A stretch of 64,000 nt of DNA from Pleurodeles waltl (Eukaryota > Chordata > Amphibia > Caudata > Salamandridae), in NCBI RefSeq assembly GCF_031143425.1, contig NC_090451.1, positions 354,276,339 through 354,340,338 on the forward strand. The letters run 5' to 3'. The position numbers and the translations under genes are program-made. Shown here one piece after another: positions 48,090 through 60,497 of this stretch. The first letter of the stretch is position 1, and each line of letters begins with the position of its first letter. The notes beneath the pieces were generated by a model. The model did not search any database. It was not told the DNA's origin and saw nothing but the letters and a program-made list of their open reading frames with translations.

Positions 48090-48120
48090 CACTGGGATCC
48101 TGCTAGACAGGACCCCAGTG
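48090..48120 (+). other. LTR-X hairpin 1
   Basis: Arms CACTGGG and CCCAGTG with TCCTG against CAGGA. Hairpin 2 of the same copy lies at 48167-48197 with arms CACTGAGG and CCTCAGTG. Confidence 0.65.
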
Positions 48121-51100
48121 CTCATAGTTGTGGCCTGAATGTGCTCCCTGTATGGTGCCTAACTGTCACTGAGGCTCTGCTAACCCGAACCTCAGTGCTT
48201 ATGCACTCTGTTTTTAAAATTTTCACTGCAGGATGGGGACCATTTTTACCTATTCTAATTGGCACACTGGAACACCCTTATCATTCCCTAGTATATGGTA
48301 CTTTAGTAGCCAGGGTATTGGGGCTTCAGGAGATCCCTATGGGCTGCAGAATTTATTTTGCCACTCTTAGGGAGCTCAGACAATTCTTACACAGGACTGC
48401 CACTGCAGACTGAGTGACATAACGTCCACGTTATTTCACAGCCATTTTACACTGCACTTAAGTAACTTATAAGCCACCTATATCTCTAACCCTCACTTAG
48501 TGAAGGTTAGGTGCAAAAGGGCTGCCTCCGGGTGGAAGAAGCCGAAGATTCTACAACAACGGATGGTGCCAGGAAATCCCCCTTTGGTGAGAAGATGTCC
48601 CACGGCGTGCTGGAGGTTGCAGAAGTGTTTCCATGCAGAAATACTGCAAACAAGCCTTGCTAGCTGCAAGAGTCGCAGTTGAGGATTTTGGAATACCTCC
48701 TTTTCTGGCTATTTAGGGTCTCTCCTCTTGGGTATTCTTCAGATAACGAATGCAAGGGCTCACCAGAGTTTCTCTGCACTTCCCTCTTCGACTTCTGCCA
48801 AGGATCGACCGCTGACTGCTCTAGGACACCTGCAAAACTGCAACAAAGTAGCAAGACGACTACCAGCAACATTGTGGCACCTCATCCTACCGGCTTTCTC
48901 GAATGTTTCCTGGTGGTGCATGCTCTGAGGGTCACCTGCCTTCACCCTGCACTGGAAGCCAAGAAATCTCCCGTGGGTCGACGGAATCTTCCCCCTGCTA
49001 ACGCAGGCACCAAAAGACTGCATCACCGGTCCTCTGGGTCCCCTTTCATCCTGACGAGCGTGGTCCCTGGAAATCAAGTGACTCCCACAGGCCAGCGATC
49101 CTTCAGTCCAAGTTTGGTGGAATTAAGTCCTTGCCTCCCCACGCTAGACTTCAAACCTGTGTACTGCGTGATTTGAAGCTGCTCCGGCTCCTGTGCACTC
49201 TTCCAGGATTTCCTTTGTGCACAGCCTAGCCTGGGTCCCCAGCACTCCGTCCTGCAGTGCTCAATCCTCTGAGTTGGCCTCTGGCGTTGTGGGACCCTCC
49301 TTTGTGATTCTGAGCCAGCTCCGGTTCACAAATCTTCTAAGTGCCTGTTCGGGTACTTCTGCGGGTGCTGCCTGCTTCTGTGGGGGCTCTCTGATTTTTC
49401 TGAGCGCCACCTCTGTCTCCTCCTCCAAGGAGCAACACCCTGGTCCTTCCTGGTCCCCAGCAGCACCCAAAAACCTCTACTGCGACCCTTGCAGCCAGGA
49501 AGGCTTATTTGCGATATCTCTGCGTGGGAACACTTCTGCAACCTTCAGCATGCCGTGGGACATCTTCCATCCTAAGTCACCACTAAGTAACTTTGCACCT
49601 AACCTTCACTAAGTGAGGGTTAGACATATAGGTGACTTATAAGTTACTTATGTGCAGTGTAAAATGGCTGTGAAATAACGTGGAAGATATTTCACTCAGG
49701 CTGCAGTGGCAGTCCTGTGTAAGAATTGTCTGAGCTCCCTATGGGTGGCAAAAGAAATGCTGCAGCCCATAGGGATCTCCTGGAACCCCAATACCCTGGG
49801 TACCTAGGTACCATATACTAGGGAATTATAAGGGTGTTCCAGTGTGCCAATAAGAATTGGTAAAATTAGTCACTAGCCTGCAGTAACAATTTTAAAAGCA
49901 GAGAGAGCATAAACACTGAGGTTCTGGTTAGCAGAGCCTCAGTGATAAAGTTAGGCACCACACAGGGAACACATATAGGCCACAAACGTATGAGCACTGG
50001 GGTCCTGGCTAGCAGGATCCCAGTGACACATACCAAACACATTGACAACATAGGGTTTTCACTATGAGCATTGGGCCCTGGCTAGCAGGATCCCAGTGAG
50101 ACAGTAAAAACACCCTGACATATACTCACAAACAGGCCAAAAGTGGGTGTAGCAAGGGTAGAAAGAGGCTACCTTCCTACAATCACCACCGTAGGGGTGG
50201 TGCCCAGAGCTCCTCCAGTGTGCCCCAGACCTCTGCCATCTTGAATCTAGAGGTGTGGGGGCACAATGGAAACCTGGCCTGGAGTGGCCAGTGCCAGCAG
50301 GTGACGTAAGAGACCTCTCCTGATAGGTGCTTACCTGACTAGGTGGCCAATCCTCTGAGGGCTATTTAGGGTCTCTCCTGTGGGCTTCTCTTCAGATAAC
50401 AAATACAAGAGCTCACCAGAGTTTCCTCTGCATCTCCCTCTTCGACTTCTGCCAAGGATCGACCGCTGACTGCTCCAGGACGCCTGCAAAACTGCAACAA
50501 AGTAGCAAAATGACTAACAGCGACATTGTAGCGCCTAATCCTGCTGGCTTTCTGGACTGTTTCCTGGTGGCCCATGCTCTGTGGGCTGTCTGCCTTCACC
50601 CTGCACTGGGAGCCAAGAAGAAATCTCCTGTGGGTCGATAGAATCTTCCTCCTGCTAACGCAGGCACCAAACTTCTGCCTCACCGGACCTCTGGCTCCCC
50701 TCTCATCGTGACGAGCAAGGTCCCTGGAATACAGGAGCTGGATCCAAGTGACCCCGACAGTCCTGTGGTCCATTTGTCCAAATTTGGTGCAGGTAAGTCC
50801 TTGCCTCCCACGCCAGACATTAATCCTGTGTGCTGCATGAACTGCAGCTGCTAGGGCTTCCGTGCACTTTTGCAAGAAATCCTTTGTGCACAGCACAGAG
50901 CAGGTCCCCAGCACTCCGTCCTGCATTGCTCAGCTCACTGATTTGACCACTGGCTTCGTGGGACCCTCCTTTGTAGTGTTGAGATGACCGCTGTGCTCAG
51001 TTTTCTTTAACGCCTGTTCAAGTACTTCTGCCGGGGCTGTCTGCTTCTGTGTGGGCTCTCTGTGTTGCTGAGCGCCCCCTCTGTCTCCTCTTCCAAAGGG

Positions 51101-51801
51101 CGACCTCCTGGTCCTTCCTGAGCCCGGGCAGCACCCATTTTCTTAAACCGCGCCCTGTGCAGCTAGCAAGGCTTGTTTGCAGTCTTTCTGCGTGGAAACA
51201 ACTCGGCATCCTCCAGCACGCCGTGGGACATCTCCTGTGCAAAGGAGAAGTTCCTGGAACCTTCCGTTGTTGCAGAATCTTCAGCTTCTTCCACCCGGAG
51301 GCAGCCATTTTGCAACTTCATCCGAGGTTTAGTGGGCTCCTGCGCCCCCTTGACACTTTGGTGACTCTTGGACTTGGTCCCCTTCCTTTGCAGGTCCTGA
51401 GGTCCAGGAATCCGTCTTCAGTGCTTTGCAGTCTGTTGTGGTCTTTGCAGAATCTCCTATCACAACTTCGGTGTGTTTCTGGGGAAGTAGGGTCACTTTA
51501 CTCCTACTTTTCAGGGTCTTGGGGTGGGGTATCTTGGATACCCTTAGCGTTTTCTTACACTCCCAAAGACCCTCTACACACTACACTAGGCCTGGGGTCC
51601 ATTCGTGGTTCGCATTCCACTTTCTTAGTATATGGTTTGTGTTGCCCCTAGGCCTATTTCATCCTATTGTATTCTACAGTGTTTGCACTACTTTTCTAAC
51701 TGTTTACTTACACAAAATATACACACAAACCAAAATTAGGTATTTTAATTACCTCCTAAGGGAGTATATCCTCTGAGAAATTTCTGACACATTGTCACTA
51801 A

Positions 51802-51807
51802 AATAAA
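51802..51807 (+). promoter_or_regulatory. Candidate polyadenylation signal in LTR-X
   Basis: AATAAA lies 240 bases before the LTR 3' end. The same signal at 59694-59699 lies 238 bases before the 3' end of X0. Confidence 0.5.
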
Positions 51808-52047
51808 GTACCTTTATTTTTTAGTAACTCTGAATATTGTGATTCTTATGATATAGTGCTATATGATATAAGTGGTATAGTAGGAGCTTTGCATATCTCC
51901 TAGTTCAGCCTAAGCTGCTCTGCTATAGCTACCTCTATAAGCATAAGCTGCTAGAACACTATTAATCTCCTAATAAGGGATAACTGGACCTGGCACAAGG
52001 TGTAAGTACCATCAGGTACCCACTATAAGCCAGACCAGCCTCCTACA

Positions 52048-53837
52048 TGACCCCCTCCCTGCAGAATCCTCCATCTTGGTTTGAAGGTCAGGGACCAGTA
52101 GGAATAGAAATGTGCCTCCCTCCCCAAAAGGAGTGGGCACAAGGAGGGTGTAGCCTCCCTCAGGGACAGTAGGCATTGGCTACTGCCCCTAACATGCCCC
52201 TAAATCTAGGATTTAAGGGCCTCCCTGAACCCAGCTCACCAGATTCTTGGCCACCTCCAAGAAGAAGAAGGACTGCTAAGCTGAAAACCCCAGCAGAGAA
52301 GAACGAGGACAACTGCTTTGGCTCCAGCCCTACCGGCCTGTCTCCTGCTTCAAAGAACCTGCAAAAACAACAGCAACATATCCACCGGGTCCAGTGAACT
52401 CTGAAAACTCCAGAGGACTGCCCTGCACCCCAAAGGACCAAGAACTCCAGAGGACAGTGGTTCGGTCGAAAAGAAATTTCAGCCAAGGACTCCCACCTCA
52501 CTCCAGATGCCTGAGTCCTGACCACTGTGCACCAGACGCCCAAGGCACATGTCCAGCTGGTCCACCCAGCAAGAAAGGGTCCCCAGGTGATTGGGAGCAA
52601 GAGCCCACCCTAGGTTGACCTCTTGAAGCCCCCACAACAACCCCTGCAGAGAGAATACAGAGGATCTCCCCTGACTGAGAGCTCCGGACAAAGGTAACCG
52701 ACGCCTGAAGAACGACTGCACGCGCAGCCCCCAGGCCTCGGAGAAACCGACCCCCGGCGCAGCATCGACAAGCAGCTGGCCCTCTTCCCTGCTCGACCAA
52801 TGGTGTGCCCGAGACAAGCCCACCCTCCCCCCAAGACCTTTACACGTGTGAACTACATATAGGTCAATACCTATATGTAGCATCACCATGGTAACTCCAA
52901 ACATGGCCATGTAACTTGTCTAGGATCGTGGAACTGTCACCCCAATACCTTTCTGGTACTGGGGGGACAATTCCATGCATCCCGGGGCTCCAGCATAGAG
53001 CCCGGGTACTGCCAAACTAACTCTCTGGGGTTTTCTCTGCAGCTACCGCTGCTGTCTCTGAGTGACCCCAGGGTATCCCCATAGACCTGCATTGGAATCC
53101 GGCCATCCTGTTTGCACCCTGCAACCGGCCGCCACTGTGCCGCAGAGGGTGTGTGTTTGGTGCCTACTTGTGGACACTCCAGTGCTCTTTTAATCCCCCC
53201 TGGTTTGGTTGACCGGATTCAGAGTACCCCCTATCTCCATAGGAGCCCACATTAACTTGGCTCTCCTTTGACCCCTGCACCCGACCGGCCCCATGTTGCT
53301 GGTGGTGGGGGATTGGGGTTAACTTGAACCCCCAACAACGGGCTACCTAAAACCCAGAGATAGGAACTGTAAGATGAATACTTACCTGTACAACTGTACA
53401 ATCTTCTCTTCCCCCAGAAACTGCTGAAAATTGCAGTGTCCACTTTTAAAATAGCTTTTTGACATTTTAAAGAAAACTGTATACATTGTTGATTTCATTA
53501 AAAGTTCAAAGTATAACTATGCAAAGTACCTTACATTTTATGTACCTACCTGAACTGAAACTGAACAGAATCTTGTGGTTCTTGAAATAAATTAACAAAA
53601 CATATTTTTCTACATAAAAATCTTATTGGTCTACAGTTGTCATTGAGTGTGTGTTTCTTCTATTGCTTCTGTGTGTACAACCAATGCTTAACACCCCTCT
53701 CTGATAAGCCTAACTGATTGACCACACTACCACAAATAGGGCATTAGTATTATCTATTGTTGCCTCTGGGGACCCCCTGGACTCTGTGCACAATATATCT
53801 CATTTTGATATAGTATGTATAGAGCCAGATTCCTACA
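52048..53837 (+). mobile_element. LTR-Y (host copy), segment 4 (3' end)
   Basis: It resumes with TGACCCCCTCCCTGCAG, colinear with 8126 onward in the reference Y. AATAAA is at 53586-53591 and the 3' end is GATTCCTACA. Around 52850-53065 there is an X-like block (ACCTATATGTAGC to CTACCGCTGCTG) embedded in the Y sequence, a fragment without intact ends. Confidence 0.8.
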
Positions 53838-55808
53838 TAGGCCTTCTAGCTCAGCAGGCAGGGCGCAAAGTACCTGTGTGTGAGGGCACAACTGCACTAG
53901 CAGAGGTGCCCCCACAAACTCCAGGCCCATTTTCCAGTACTTCGCCCATTTTACACATGTACTGGACATAGGTCAATACCTATCTCCAGCTACATAATGG
54001 TAACTCCGAACATAGGCATGTTTGATATCAAACTTGTTGGAATCATACCCCAGTGGTTTTTAAAGCATTGGTTGTATGATTCCATGCACCCTGGGGGTTC
54101 CTTAGAGGACCCCCAGTATTGTCATTACAGCCTTCTGAGGGTTTCCAGGCAGCACACGCTGCTGCCACTTCCCAGACAGGTTTCTCTCCTCCTGTTGCTT
54201 GAGAAGCTCAAGCCAAGGAAGGCAGAACAAATGATTTCCTTTGCAAGAGGGGTATTACACTCTCTCCCTTTGGAAATAGGTGTTACAGGATGGGGAGGGG
54301 TAGCCTCCCAAGCCACTGGCAATGGATTGAAGGGCACATTTGGTGCCCTCCTTGCATAAACTAGTCTACACAGGTTCAGGGACCCCCACTCCCTGCTCTG
54401 AAATGAAACTGGACAAAGTAAAGGGTAGTGACCACTCCCCTGTCCATCACCACCCCAGGGGTGGTGCTCAGAGCTCCTCCAGAAGGTCCCTGGGTTTCGC
54501 CATCTTGGATTCAAGGTTGGCAGGGAACTCTGGGAATATCTGAGTGGCCTATGCCAGCAGGTGAAGTCAGAGCCCCCTCCTGATACGTGGTCACCCAGTT
54601 AGGTGACCAAACCCCCTTTCAGGGCTATTTGGGGTCTCTCTCTTGGGGGGTTCCTAGGATTCTGAATGCAAGACTCCGGCAGGAATGCTCGGCACCTTCT
54701 AATTCAACTTCTGACCTAAGAAACTGCATCTGGATGCTCTAATACCCGACAAGCTGCAACAAAGAAGCAAGACACCTCCTGCAACATTGTATCTCCGGCT
54801 CCTTCCAGCAACTGCAACAATGTGCAGCCTCTAAGAAGAGCCAGTCTTCAGCCTGCATCAGCCTGCCTGTCCACGCAGGACAGCACCCCCATGCACTGCG
54901 TCCTTTGCAGCTACCAAGGCTTGTTGACATCTTTCCAACGAGATCTTCAGGCATCCTTAAGCTCAAGCCCCTAGAATTCCATCCTGCGACGCACAGCTCC
55001 CTGAGTGGTTCTCCCACGGCGTGGGAGCCCTCTGCGCAGTGCTGCTTGGGCCTCTTCTGCGACTTTTGTGTCCCTATCCTGTGAGACTCCTGTGGGTGAT
55101 GCCTGGGCTTCTGTTGGATCTCAGTCTTGCTGAGGACCCCTCTGACTCCCCATCCTGGGTAGAGTCCACCATGCCCTTCCTGGTCCCCGGCACCTCCACT
55201 TTCAGCTAACCGCAAGTGTTGAGTGCACCACGGCTTGTTGGTGGTATTCGAAGTCGCAAACTCGACTGCAATCCTCCTTCCAGGGTGGGACATCACCTGC
55301 ATCCTCCAGGAACTCGACTAAGTCTTCTTGGGTGCAACGCTGACTCCTCCTCCACCTTCAGTCTGCTGGATAGGGGCTCCTGCCTTTCCTGGACTCTGCT
55401 CTGCTTCTTGGACTTTGTCCTCTCCTTCCACAGGCCCTCTTGTCCAGGAATCCATCATTGGTGTCTTGCAGCCTCTTCTGTTTTTTGTATTATTATTACT
55501 CTCTTCTCTGTGTGTGTTCTGGGGAATTTACAGTGATTTACCCCTGCTTTCCTTGTCGTTGGGGTGGGTTGTGGTACTTACCTTTGGGCTTTCCTAGTAC
55601 ACACAGCTCCCCTTTACACACTACACTTACCTAGGTGGGGAACCGACTTTTGTATTCCGTTTCTTTAGTATATGGTTTGTGCTCCCCCTAGGCCTATTTC
55701 TCTCCATTGTGATTTTCACTAATTGCACAGTTGTTTGCCTATTTCTCCATACTAGTGTACATAATTTGTGTATTACTTACCTCCTAATGGAGTATAGCCT
55801 CTGTCGTA
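53838..55808 (+). mobile_element. LTR-X0, segment 2
   Basis: This continues the X interrupted at 38494: CACTAGCAGAGGTGCCCCC block, the CTATTTGGGGTCTCTC box near 54625 (variant of TATTTAG), then the downstream region to TCTGTCGTA, where another X is inserted. Confidence 0.8.
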
Positions 55809-58800
55809 TGTGAGAAAGTAGCCTCTTTCCAGCATGGTTACCCTCATTTTAGGCCTGTTTGTGAGTGCTTGTCAGTGTTTTTACTGTCTCACTGGGATCC
55901 TGCAAGCCAGGACCCCAGTGCTCATAGTTTGTGGCCTATGAGTGTGTTGTCAGTATGCCTAACTGTCACTGAAGTTATGCTAACCAGAACTCCAGTGCTT
56001 ATGCTCTCTCTACTTACCAAATTTGTCACTATAGTTTCGTGATTCCATATTCCAATTCTGATTGACACACTGGACTCCCCAGTCTAAGTCCAAGTTGAGA
56101 CGCCCAGGTCCCTCCTGGGTCCAGGCAGCTCCTTTTTGACGCAAACCATGTACGTGCTTGAACTAAGGCTTGTGGCGGAATCCAGCGACGCAAACAGCCT
56201 GCTTCTGAAAACTCGACATGGGAAATCACTTGCAGCAAGCCATCTTCTTTGGTGCTCTTTTGTACTTTTCTTCTTACCGGAGAATCCACTTCTGCACCAT
56301 CGTCTAGGTTGGCAGGGGCTCCTGTCCTTCCTAAACTCTTCGTCGACTTCTGGACTTGGTCTCCTCTCACCCCAGGTCTTCAGGTCCAGTAATCCATCGT
56401 TTGATGCTTGCAGTCTTGCTTGGTTCTTGCAAAATCTCTTATTACGAGTTGCAGTGTATCTTGAGGAAACATCTGCTTTCCTGGGCTCTGGGGTGGGGTA
56501 CTTTACTTACCTTTGGTGTTTTCCTACACTCCCAGCACCCCTCTACACACTACACTTGCCTGTGGGTTATTTGTTATCCACATTCCACTATTTTAGCATA
56601 TAGGTTCTGTTGCCCCTAGGCCCCTTGCAATCTATTGTATTTTCTACTGTTTGTACTATTCCATGACTGTTTACTTATCTGATTTTGGTTACTAGTGTAT
56701 CTATTTTGTATAATACTTACCTCTGTGAGAAAGTAGCCTCTTTCTAGCATGGCTACCCCCACTGTTAGCCTCTTGTTGAGTGTATGTCAGTGTGTTTTTA
56801 CTGTATCACTTGGATCCTGCTGGCCAGGACCCCAGTGTGCATAGTTTGTGGCCCAATGTGTGTGTTGTCAGTAGTGCTTGACTGTGTCACTGAGGCTCTG
56901 CTAACCAGAACATCAGAGCTTATGCTCTCTCTCCTTTTAAATTTGTCAAGAGGCTAATGACTTCATTTAACAATTTCAAGTGGCACACTGGACCCCCCCT
57001 TATAAGTCCCTAGTATATGGTACCAAGGTACCCAGAGCTCTGAGGTTCCAGCAGATCCTTATGGGCTGCACCATTTCTTTTGCCACCCATAAGGAACTCA
57101 AACAAACCCTTTCACAAAACTGCCAGTGTAGCCCGCGTGAAATAGTGCACATATTATTTCTCAGGCATTTTCACTGCACTTAACTAATTTATAAGTCACC
57201 TATATGTCTAACCTTCATTTAACGAAGGCTAGGTGCAAAGTTACTAAGTGTGAGGGCATCCTTCCACTAGCAAATGTGCCCCCACATAGTTCAGGGCCAA
57301 TTCCCGGGACTTTGTGAGTGTGGGGACGCCATTATATGCGTGCACTACATAAGTCAATACTTATATGTAGCGTCACAATGGTAACTCCGCATTTGGCCAT
57401 GTAAGGTGTCTAAGATCATGGAATTGTCCCCCATTCCAAATCTGGTTTTGGGGAGCCAATTCCATGCATCTTGTGGGCTCCACCATGGACCCCAGTACTG
57501 ACAAACCAGCTCTCTGTGGCTTGCAATACAGCTACAGCTGCTGCCACCTCACAGACAGGGTGCTGCACTCCTGGGGTCTGAGCAGCTCAGTCCCAGGAAG
57601 GCAGAACAAAGAATTTCCTTTGGGAGGAGGGTGTTGCACCCTCTCCCTTTGGAAATAGGTGTAACAGGCTGGGGATGGGTAGCCTCCCCAGCCTCTGTTA
57701 ATGCTTTGAAGGGCACAGATGGTGACCTCCTTGCATATGCCAGTCTACACTGGTTCAGGGACCCCCAGTCACAGCTCTGGCATGAAACTGAACAAAAGAC
57801 AGGGGAGTGACCACTCCCCTGGCCATCACCACCGCTGGGGTGGTGCCCAGAGCTCCTCCAATGTGTCTCAGACTTCAGCCATCTTGTTTTCCAAGGTGTG
57901 GGGACACTCTGGAGGCCTCTGAGTGGCCAGTTCCAGCAGGTGGGGTCAGAGACCCCTCCTGATAGGCCATACCTGATAAGGTATCCACTCCCCCTCTCAG
58001 GGCTATTTAGGGTCTCTCCTGTGGGTTTCTCTTCAGATTCTACTTGCAAGTTTCCAGCAGGAATCCTCTGCAACTACTACTTCATCCTCTGACCTCGGAT
58101 CGACTGCAGCCTACTCCAGGAATCGCTGTAACAGCAACAAAGTATCCAGAAGGGCTACTTTTCCTCTGCAACGTCAGCTCCAGCCAGCAACTGCAACAGT
58201 TTCCACGGTGTGCACGCTCTGGGGACTTCCGGTCTTCACCCTGCACCAGAAGGACGGAAGAAATTTCCAGTGGAGTGACTGACTTCCCTGCTCAAGCAGG
58301 CACCTTGTAAGTCGACAAAGGGTTCTCTTGGACTCCTTTCCTGGCGATGAGCGTGCTCCTTGGACCCCTTCGACACAGACTGTCCTGAGGTCCTGCTGTC
58401 CCAATTTGGAGGAGGTAAGACCTTGCCTTTCCCCAATACGACAGCACCTCTGTGCACTGCATCTTCTTCATCTCCTGAGGCCTCTGTGCACTATTTGCAA
58501 AATTCCATTGTGCACAGCCTGGCCAAGTTCCCCAGCAATCTATCCTGCGACGCTCAACTTGCAGAGTTGTTCTCCGGCGGTGTGGGGTCTTCCTGTGTAG
58601 TGCTGCACCAACCGCAATTTGCACCTCATTTGCCCCCGTGTCCTGGGAGTCCCGTGGACGCTATCTGGTGTGCTGGGGCTCTCTAAAGTGCTGAGAAATC
58701 CCTCTTCCTCCTCACAAAGAGTAGAGGCCCTCAGGTCCCTCCTGGGTCCAGATAGCGCCATTTTGACACAAAACGCAACTTTGCTGGAACCAAGGCTTGT

Positions 58801-59666
58801 TGGATGGATCCAGTGCCAAAACTCACCTACATCCAACATCGATTTGTGGGACATCCATTGCATCACGCAGTAAACCACCGACATCTTTCTTGGGTGCATT
58901 TCTGCAGTCTTCGTCCAACCGGGCACTCTTCTTTTACACCCTCTTCTGGGTTGGCAAGGGTTCTTGTCCTTCCTGCAACTTCTTCCGACTTCTGGACTTG
59001 GTCTCCTTCCTTTGCGGGTCTTCAGGTCCAGGAATCCACCAATTGTTGTTTGCAGTCTTGCTTGGTTCTTGCAATAACTCTAATCATGACTTGTAGTGTG
59101 TCCTAAGGAAACTTGCAGTACTTTACTCCTACTTTCCTGGGCTCTGGGGTGGGGTAATTTACTTACATTTACTGTATTCTTACTCTCCCAGCGATTCTCT
59201 ACACACTACCCTTGTGTGGGGGGGAAATTGTGATTTGCATTCCACTTTCTTAGTATATGGTTTGCGATGCCCCTAGACCTATTTTCTCCCATTGCATTCT
59301 ATAGCATTTCCTATTGTTTGCACTATCCTATGTGTAAGTACTTACCATCTTTTGGCGTCTAGTGTATATATTGTGTATAATACTTACCTACAGAAGGAGT
59401 AAGATAGTTTTGGCCTTGTGTCACCCAAATAAACTACCTCTATTTTTGGTAACAATGATTATTGTCTTTACTTGTGTAGAAGTACTGAGTAACTATAATT
59501 GGTATTGCAGGAGCTTTGCATGTCTCCTAGTTCAGCCTAAGCTGCTGTGCTATAGCTACCTCTATCAGCCTAAGCTGCTAGAACACTACTACATTTCACT
59601 AATAAGGACCTGGTATAAGGAGTAAGTACCCGAGGAACCCACTATAAACCAGGCCAGCCTCCTACA
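55809..59666 (+). mobile_element. LTR-X2 with a second X start inside (X3)
   Basis: The insertion begins TGTGAGAAAGTAGCC and ends CCAGCCTCCTACA. Flanks TCGTA (55804-55808) and TGGTA (59667-59671) agree at 4 of 5. X2 is internally deleted near 56093. A second 5' end starts at 56724, inside the X2 TACTTACCTC block, and runs in sense to the shared 3' end. Only one 3' end exists for two starts, which suggests recombination between the 3' parts. The TATTTAG box is at 58004 and the donor-like site at 58415. Confidence 0.75.
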
Positions 59667-59937
59667 TGGTATTTTTGTTATTTGCGTCACCAAAATAAAG
59701 TACCTTCATTTTTGCAACACTGTGTTTTATTTAATGTGTGTAAGTACTAAGTGTGACTACAGTGGTATTGCATGAGCTTTCATGTCTCCTAGATAAGCCT
59801 AGTCTACTCATCCACAGCTACCTCTAGAGAGCAGGGCTGCTAGACACTGACTGCACTACACAAATAAGGGATACCTGGAACTAGTATAAGGTGTAAGCAC
59901 CATAGGTACCCACAACACACCAGGCCAGACTCCTACA
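59667..59937 (+). mobile_element. LTR-X0, segment 3: LTR 3' end
   Basis: It resumes with TGGTATTTTTG, carries AATAAA at 59694-59699 and ends CAGGCCAGACTCCTACA at 59937. The following bases are not a target duplication but an internal retrotransposon start. Confidence 0.8.
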
Positions 59938-59938
59938 T

Positions 59939-59958
59939 TGGTGGTGCAGCGGTGGGAT
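59939..59958 (+). promoter_or_regulatory. Primer-binding-site-like sequence
   Basis: TGGTGGTGCAGCGGTGGGAT begins 1 base after the LTR 3' end. The GCAGCGGTGGGAT part fits, from memory, the complement of the 3' end of vertebrate tRNA-Leu (AAG/UAG type); next to TGG there is an indel relative to a perfect match. Position is exactly right for a minus-strand primer site. Confidence 0.6.
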
Positions 59959-60188
59959 AAGTATTTACAATTGCCTTATCACTGTGTCACCTGGTGCGTT
60001 CCACAGGAAAGACCACTCCTTAGCTAGAGGTATACACAGTACCTTGTGCAGAAAGCTAGTCTCTAAAATTTAGCCAAGCTAGTGTATAGGTATAGCCCTT
60101 GCTCTAAACCTTCTCCAGAGAGACTAGGAGTTACGTAGGTTAGGTACACCCTACACTATACTAACACACACTATGTCTGCAGCTGGAC

Positions 60189-60497
60189 ATGGACTCTCCC
60201 TATGAGAACCTGACCTTCAAGGAATTGATGGGGCTGTGTGCAGAGAGGAGATTGGATATGGGGAGGAACCCTAAAAGTCTGCTCTTGGGCCTCCTCCTCC
60301 AGTATGACCAGGATCAAGCTGGTAGCCAGGGGAAGGAGGAAGACGAAGTAGACCCTAACCCCACTGAGGTAGAAAATGATATTCTAGATCTGGGGGAGGA
60401 TTCCTCAAAGAATCAACATATTACTAGCAGACCACATAGCATAGCTGGTAGAGGAAAGGGAAGTCACACTGGTAGGGCTCCTTTCAGACCCAGAGGG
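60189..60497 (+). pseudogene. Gag-like ORF of the LTR-X retrotransposon (truncated)
   Basis: The ORF starts MDSPYENLTFKELMGLCAERR, about 230 bases after the primer-binding-like site, and stays open for 103 codons until LTR-X breaks it. The first 40 residues look like a short SAP-like helix-loop-helix (LTFKELMGLC, then NPKSLLLGLLLQY), as seen at the N-terminus of Gag in some vertebrate LTR retrotransposons. An acidic stretch (EEDEVDPNPTEVEND) and a basic Gly/Arg-rich stretch (AGRGKGSHTGRAPFRPRG) follow. In such elements Gag forms the particle and binds RNA. No capsid, zinc knuckle or Pol is in the window. Confidence 0.6.

Larger units (their letters stand above)
48016..52047 (+). mobile_element. 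LTR-X, sense, perfect TSD, internally scrambled
   Basis: Flanked by TGACC at 48011-48015 and 52048-52052. It starts TGTAGGAAAGTATC and ends CCAGCCTCCTACA. Inside, orientation switches: sense to 48514, antisense to about 48690, sense to about 49574, antisense to about 50185 (ending with a reverse-complemented X 5' end, TTCCTACA), then sense to the end. Two TATTTAG boxes (48710, 50363) result. AATAAA is at 51802-51807. Confidence 0.85.

Noticed and set aside
51049..51651. 200-codon plus-strand frame as a protein
   Set aside because: It is Ser/Leu/Cys-rich low-complexity translation of LTR-X; equivalent frames at 23443 and 15207 shift and stop differently.
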